Source: Crotalaria pallida (lineage: Eukaryota; Streptophyta; Magnoliopsida; Fabales; Fabaceae). Taken from it: a DNA stretch of 64,000 nt. The position numbers were made by a program, and so were the translations under genes. Positions 61,683-64,000 of this stretch are shown in pieces. Numbering within the stretch: position 1 is the stretch's first letter; each line of letters begins with the position of its first letter. The DNA lies in the NCBI GenBank assembly GCA_037953625.1, contig CM075649.1:92075290-92139289 (forward strand), read 5' to 3'. Under the pieces are notes generated by a model. That model saw nothing but the letters and a program-made list of their open reading frames with translations, was not told the origin of the DNA and did no database searches.

Positions 61683-62395
61683 TTCTCCCCAACTTGAAGA
61701 TTTCTCGTCCTCGAGAAATGCTGTGCAGAGTTTGGCTGTTCGGTGGACGCGTAGCTTCTTGAAGAAATTTCTTTGCTCTCTAATTGCGGCAACTATCACG
61801 TCATCGAATATGAACTATCTACTCATCGTCTTGTCGAATAAATCAAACGGATTACTTGCAAAAGTAATCTCTTGGGTACTTCCAATAACAAATAGGATGG
61901 AATAAAAACAACGCGGTTTCACTGACAAGAAAGGACTGAGGGGTTCAAAAGCATCAAAATAAGATTTAGAAACAACAGGGTTACGCTCGTTTGGGTCAAG
62001 AGACTACCACACTCGGGGTTAACTCTTCTCATCAGTTCAAGCCTAGGCGAGCTACACCTCAAAAACTCACATTTCCTTTCACTCCCCAACTTGAATGACT
62101 CATACCTCTCTATATTACACTCACCATCACGGACTTAACCTCTAAATAATCCTATCCTTCACTACTTTTTGATCAAGTCTTGCAAAATTTCCCATCACTT
62201 AGCTTCACTCTATCCTCTGATTGCCTTACATCTCACCAAATGATGATCCTTATCAGACTCCTATGGTCGCCATTAAATCTTCCCTTTTACTCTAATCAAC
62301 CACTAATCCACAAGAAACATGTACTACTTCACTCCTTATCTCAAACACTTAATCATATAACTTAGACACTCTAAACCTTTTTACACTTTCCAGGA
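61683..62395 (-). other. Remaining interior of element F
   Basis: Read on the minus strand this ends in CTCGAGGACGAGAAATCTTC, then AAGTTGGGGAGAA, immediately before the LTR. It parallels the interior end of B (GGGGACGAGAAATCTC...AAGTTGGG). No gag or pol motif was seen, and most of the interior and the primer site are missing because of the deletion at 62396. Confidence 0.65.
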
Positions 62396-64000
62396 TTCTT
62401 GACGTTTCACCGTCATCGTCCTCCCCTCATGAAATCTCCACCTGAGCATCCGCAGATACCCATAATATCTTCTTCTCCACTACTTCGATACGACACTCAT
62501 ACCTCACCGCGTTTGTAAATGTCTTTTAAAGTTTTACGTTTTTTATTAGCGGCTGAATCCTAACGGTCGATTCATCCTTAGTGCATCCCTTCAATGAAAC
62601 CCGACCACTAAGCGCAATCCGTTCCCCCTAAATCTCAACGGCAATCTTGCCTCGAATCTCTTTCTCGTGCATCTCAGCACTATTCTCACCAGCTTGTGCT
62701 CATCAGCACTCCTCAGCATCTTTCTCAGCAGCCACTGCTCAGCAGCATCATCATCAGCATCATTCTCCTCAGCTGTTGCTCGGTAGCACCATTAGCGTGG
62801 CTCTCCTTGGTTGTTGCTCCACAACACTATCAGCATCGCTCATCATCACCACGCTTCCGCTCGCCTCCTCGTGTATTTCTTATCTTAAAAACTTTTCTTT
62901 TTAACTCAAATATCAATTTTCTTTCTTTCATTATTTATCTCTTTTGCATTCCATTCGCATCACGTTTTATCTCTTCCTCAATCATTTCTTATCACTTTTT
63001 CTTTAGTCTTAACTCATCATATCTCTTACTCAATTATGTCTCATAGCACTTATTCGCATTTCTTTTCTCTTTTTCAATCTTATCTCATTACTTTCACGGT
63101 TTCGTTATTATTGTTTCACTACTCAGACATAATCAAACACTTTCAAACAGAATAAAGTACTTTTAACAAATAAACATTTAGCATGCAAATAAAACAAATA
63201 AACATTTAGCACAAACATTTATATCGCCTAATTTCTAGTACTATCACAATCCCTCCATTTGGATTGCGGGCAACCACGTTGCGGGATCACGACACTCTCA
63301 CTCACCTCGATGACGAAACTTCCGAAATCTTTCCAACATTTCCCAGTAGCTAGCCTTGCCACGTTTCCTTCGCGTCCGACACCCGAACTAGACATTTTTC
63401 CCCGTGCGTTAGAACGTTTTCAATAAATTCTTAATTTCGTTTTGAAAATACTTTGAAATAATTCCCTCTTTTTTTTAAAGCACATTGCCAATATCCAAAA
63501 GTTTTTAAATCCAAATCAAATGAAAAGGTTTTCAAGAAAACTTTGAAACAATAAAATAATCTATTTATTAAAACAAATTTCATCTCTCTCTTAATTTAAA
63601 AACACTCTGTTTATAAAAATCATTTTCCTGAACCATTAAACAGAATTCAAAACTCTAGAAAATAAAGTTTTAAAACCATATCAAATTGATTCATTTAATT
63701 TCTAAACTTCAAAGCATCTTCAAACACTAATCAAAGAAGGTCACATAAAAATCTCAAATTAATTTAAATTGTTTAAATCATACCCTTTAAATAATTCATT
63801 TTCAATTTCTTTAAAATACAGACATAGATTTTTCACAAACAAAGCTCACAAACAGACTCAGAACAATTTCAATTCACTACATTCAATTAGCACAAAACAG
63901 CACATACAAATTTCAAAGCATTCACAAACACACATCATGCAAATCACAGTTCACATCATTCAGAACCATCAATTAAATTTTAATCTTAATAAATTAATTT
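62396..64000 (-). repeat. Truncated second LTR of element F, runs off the window
   Basis: From TTCTTGACGTTTCACCGTC onward it matches 53893-55502 almost base for base. It therefore starts in the middle of the LTR, about 1.39 kb short of the expected terminus. A deletion removed the primer site, part of the interior and that LTR end. The breakpoint lies at a short shared word (TTCTTGAC). Confidence 0.85.

Overview
This window looks like repeat-rich intergenic DNA from a flowering plant. I think a eudicot, probably a legume, but no single sequence proves the species. The evidence is one intron-containing plant transcription-factor gene, high A+T content, Stowaway-type MITEs, a tRNA-derived SINE, and many nested LTR retrotransposons with initiator-tRNA-Met primer sites. 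No bacterial, organellar or CRISPR features were seen.

The one intact gene is an NF-YA (CCAAT-box factor, HAP2-type) gene on the minus strand. Its CDS runs from 13446 to 10408 in five coding exons and encodes 332 aa. A non-coding first exon lies near 14269-14385. The 3' UTR carries a miR169-like target at 10273-10293. The upstream region holds a tandemly duplicated ~373-bp block with G-box/ACGT elements.

Layout: 1-629 is a Copia-type LTR piece. 750-1600 holds small DNA-transposon pieces and two related MITEs. 1588-7066 is a LINE reverse-transcriptase relic split by a solo LTR (1848-6325), which itself contains a MULE-like element (2571-3762). 7066-10000 has three MITEs (one nested) and a possible gene fragment. 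10080-15400 is the NF-YA locus. 15876-16063 is a SINE, and a CACTA-like terminus starts at 16321. 16468-43325 is one giant LTR element (TSD GCTTG) with ~5.8-kb LTRs and only ~1.4 kb of non-coding interior. Its 3' LTR is split by a solo Copia LTR (25038-26813) and by a 12-kb element (27492-39580), whose own 5' LTR holds another solo LTR (30641-32223). From 43762 to the right edge is a second nest: a SIRE-like Copia LTR plus gag start, a solo LTR inside that LTR (44052-47610), an element inserted in gag (49595 onward), then a minus-strand relative of the giant element (52501 onward) holding a further solo LTR (58196-61574).

Subtracting the insertions gives LTR lengths that agree closely (5801, 5798 and 5798 bp for the giant family), which supports this deconvolution. 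The most unusual signals lie inside the LTRs. One LTR family carries arrays of short palindromes whose arms vary while a TC-YGG-GA centre stays fixed, including a compensatory arm change between copies. Several otherwise unrelated LTR families carry 10-12-bp palindromes arranged in pairs 20-22 bp apart.
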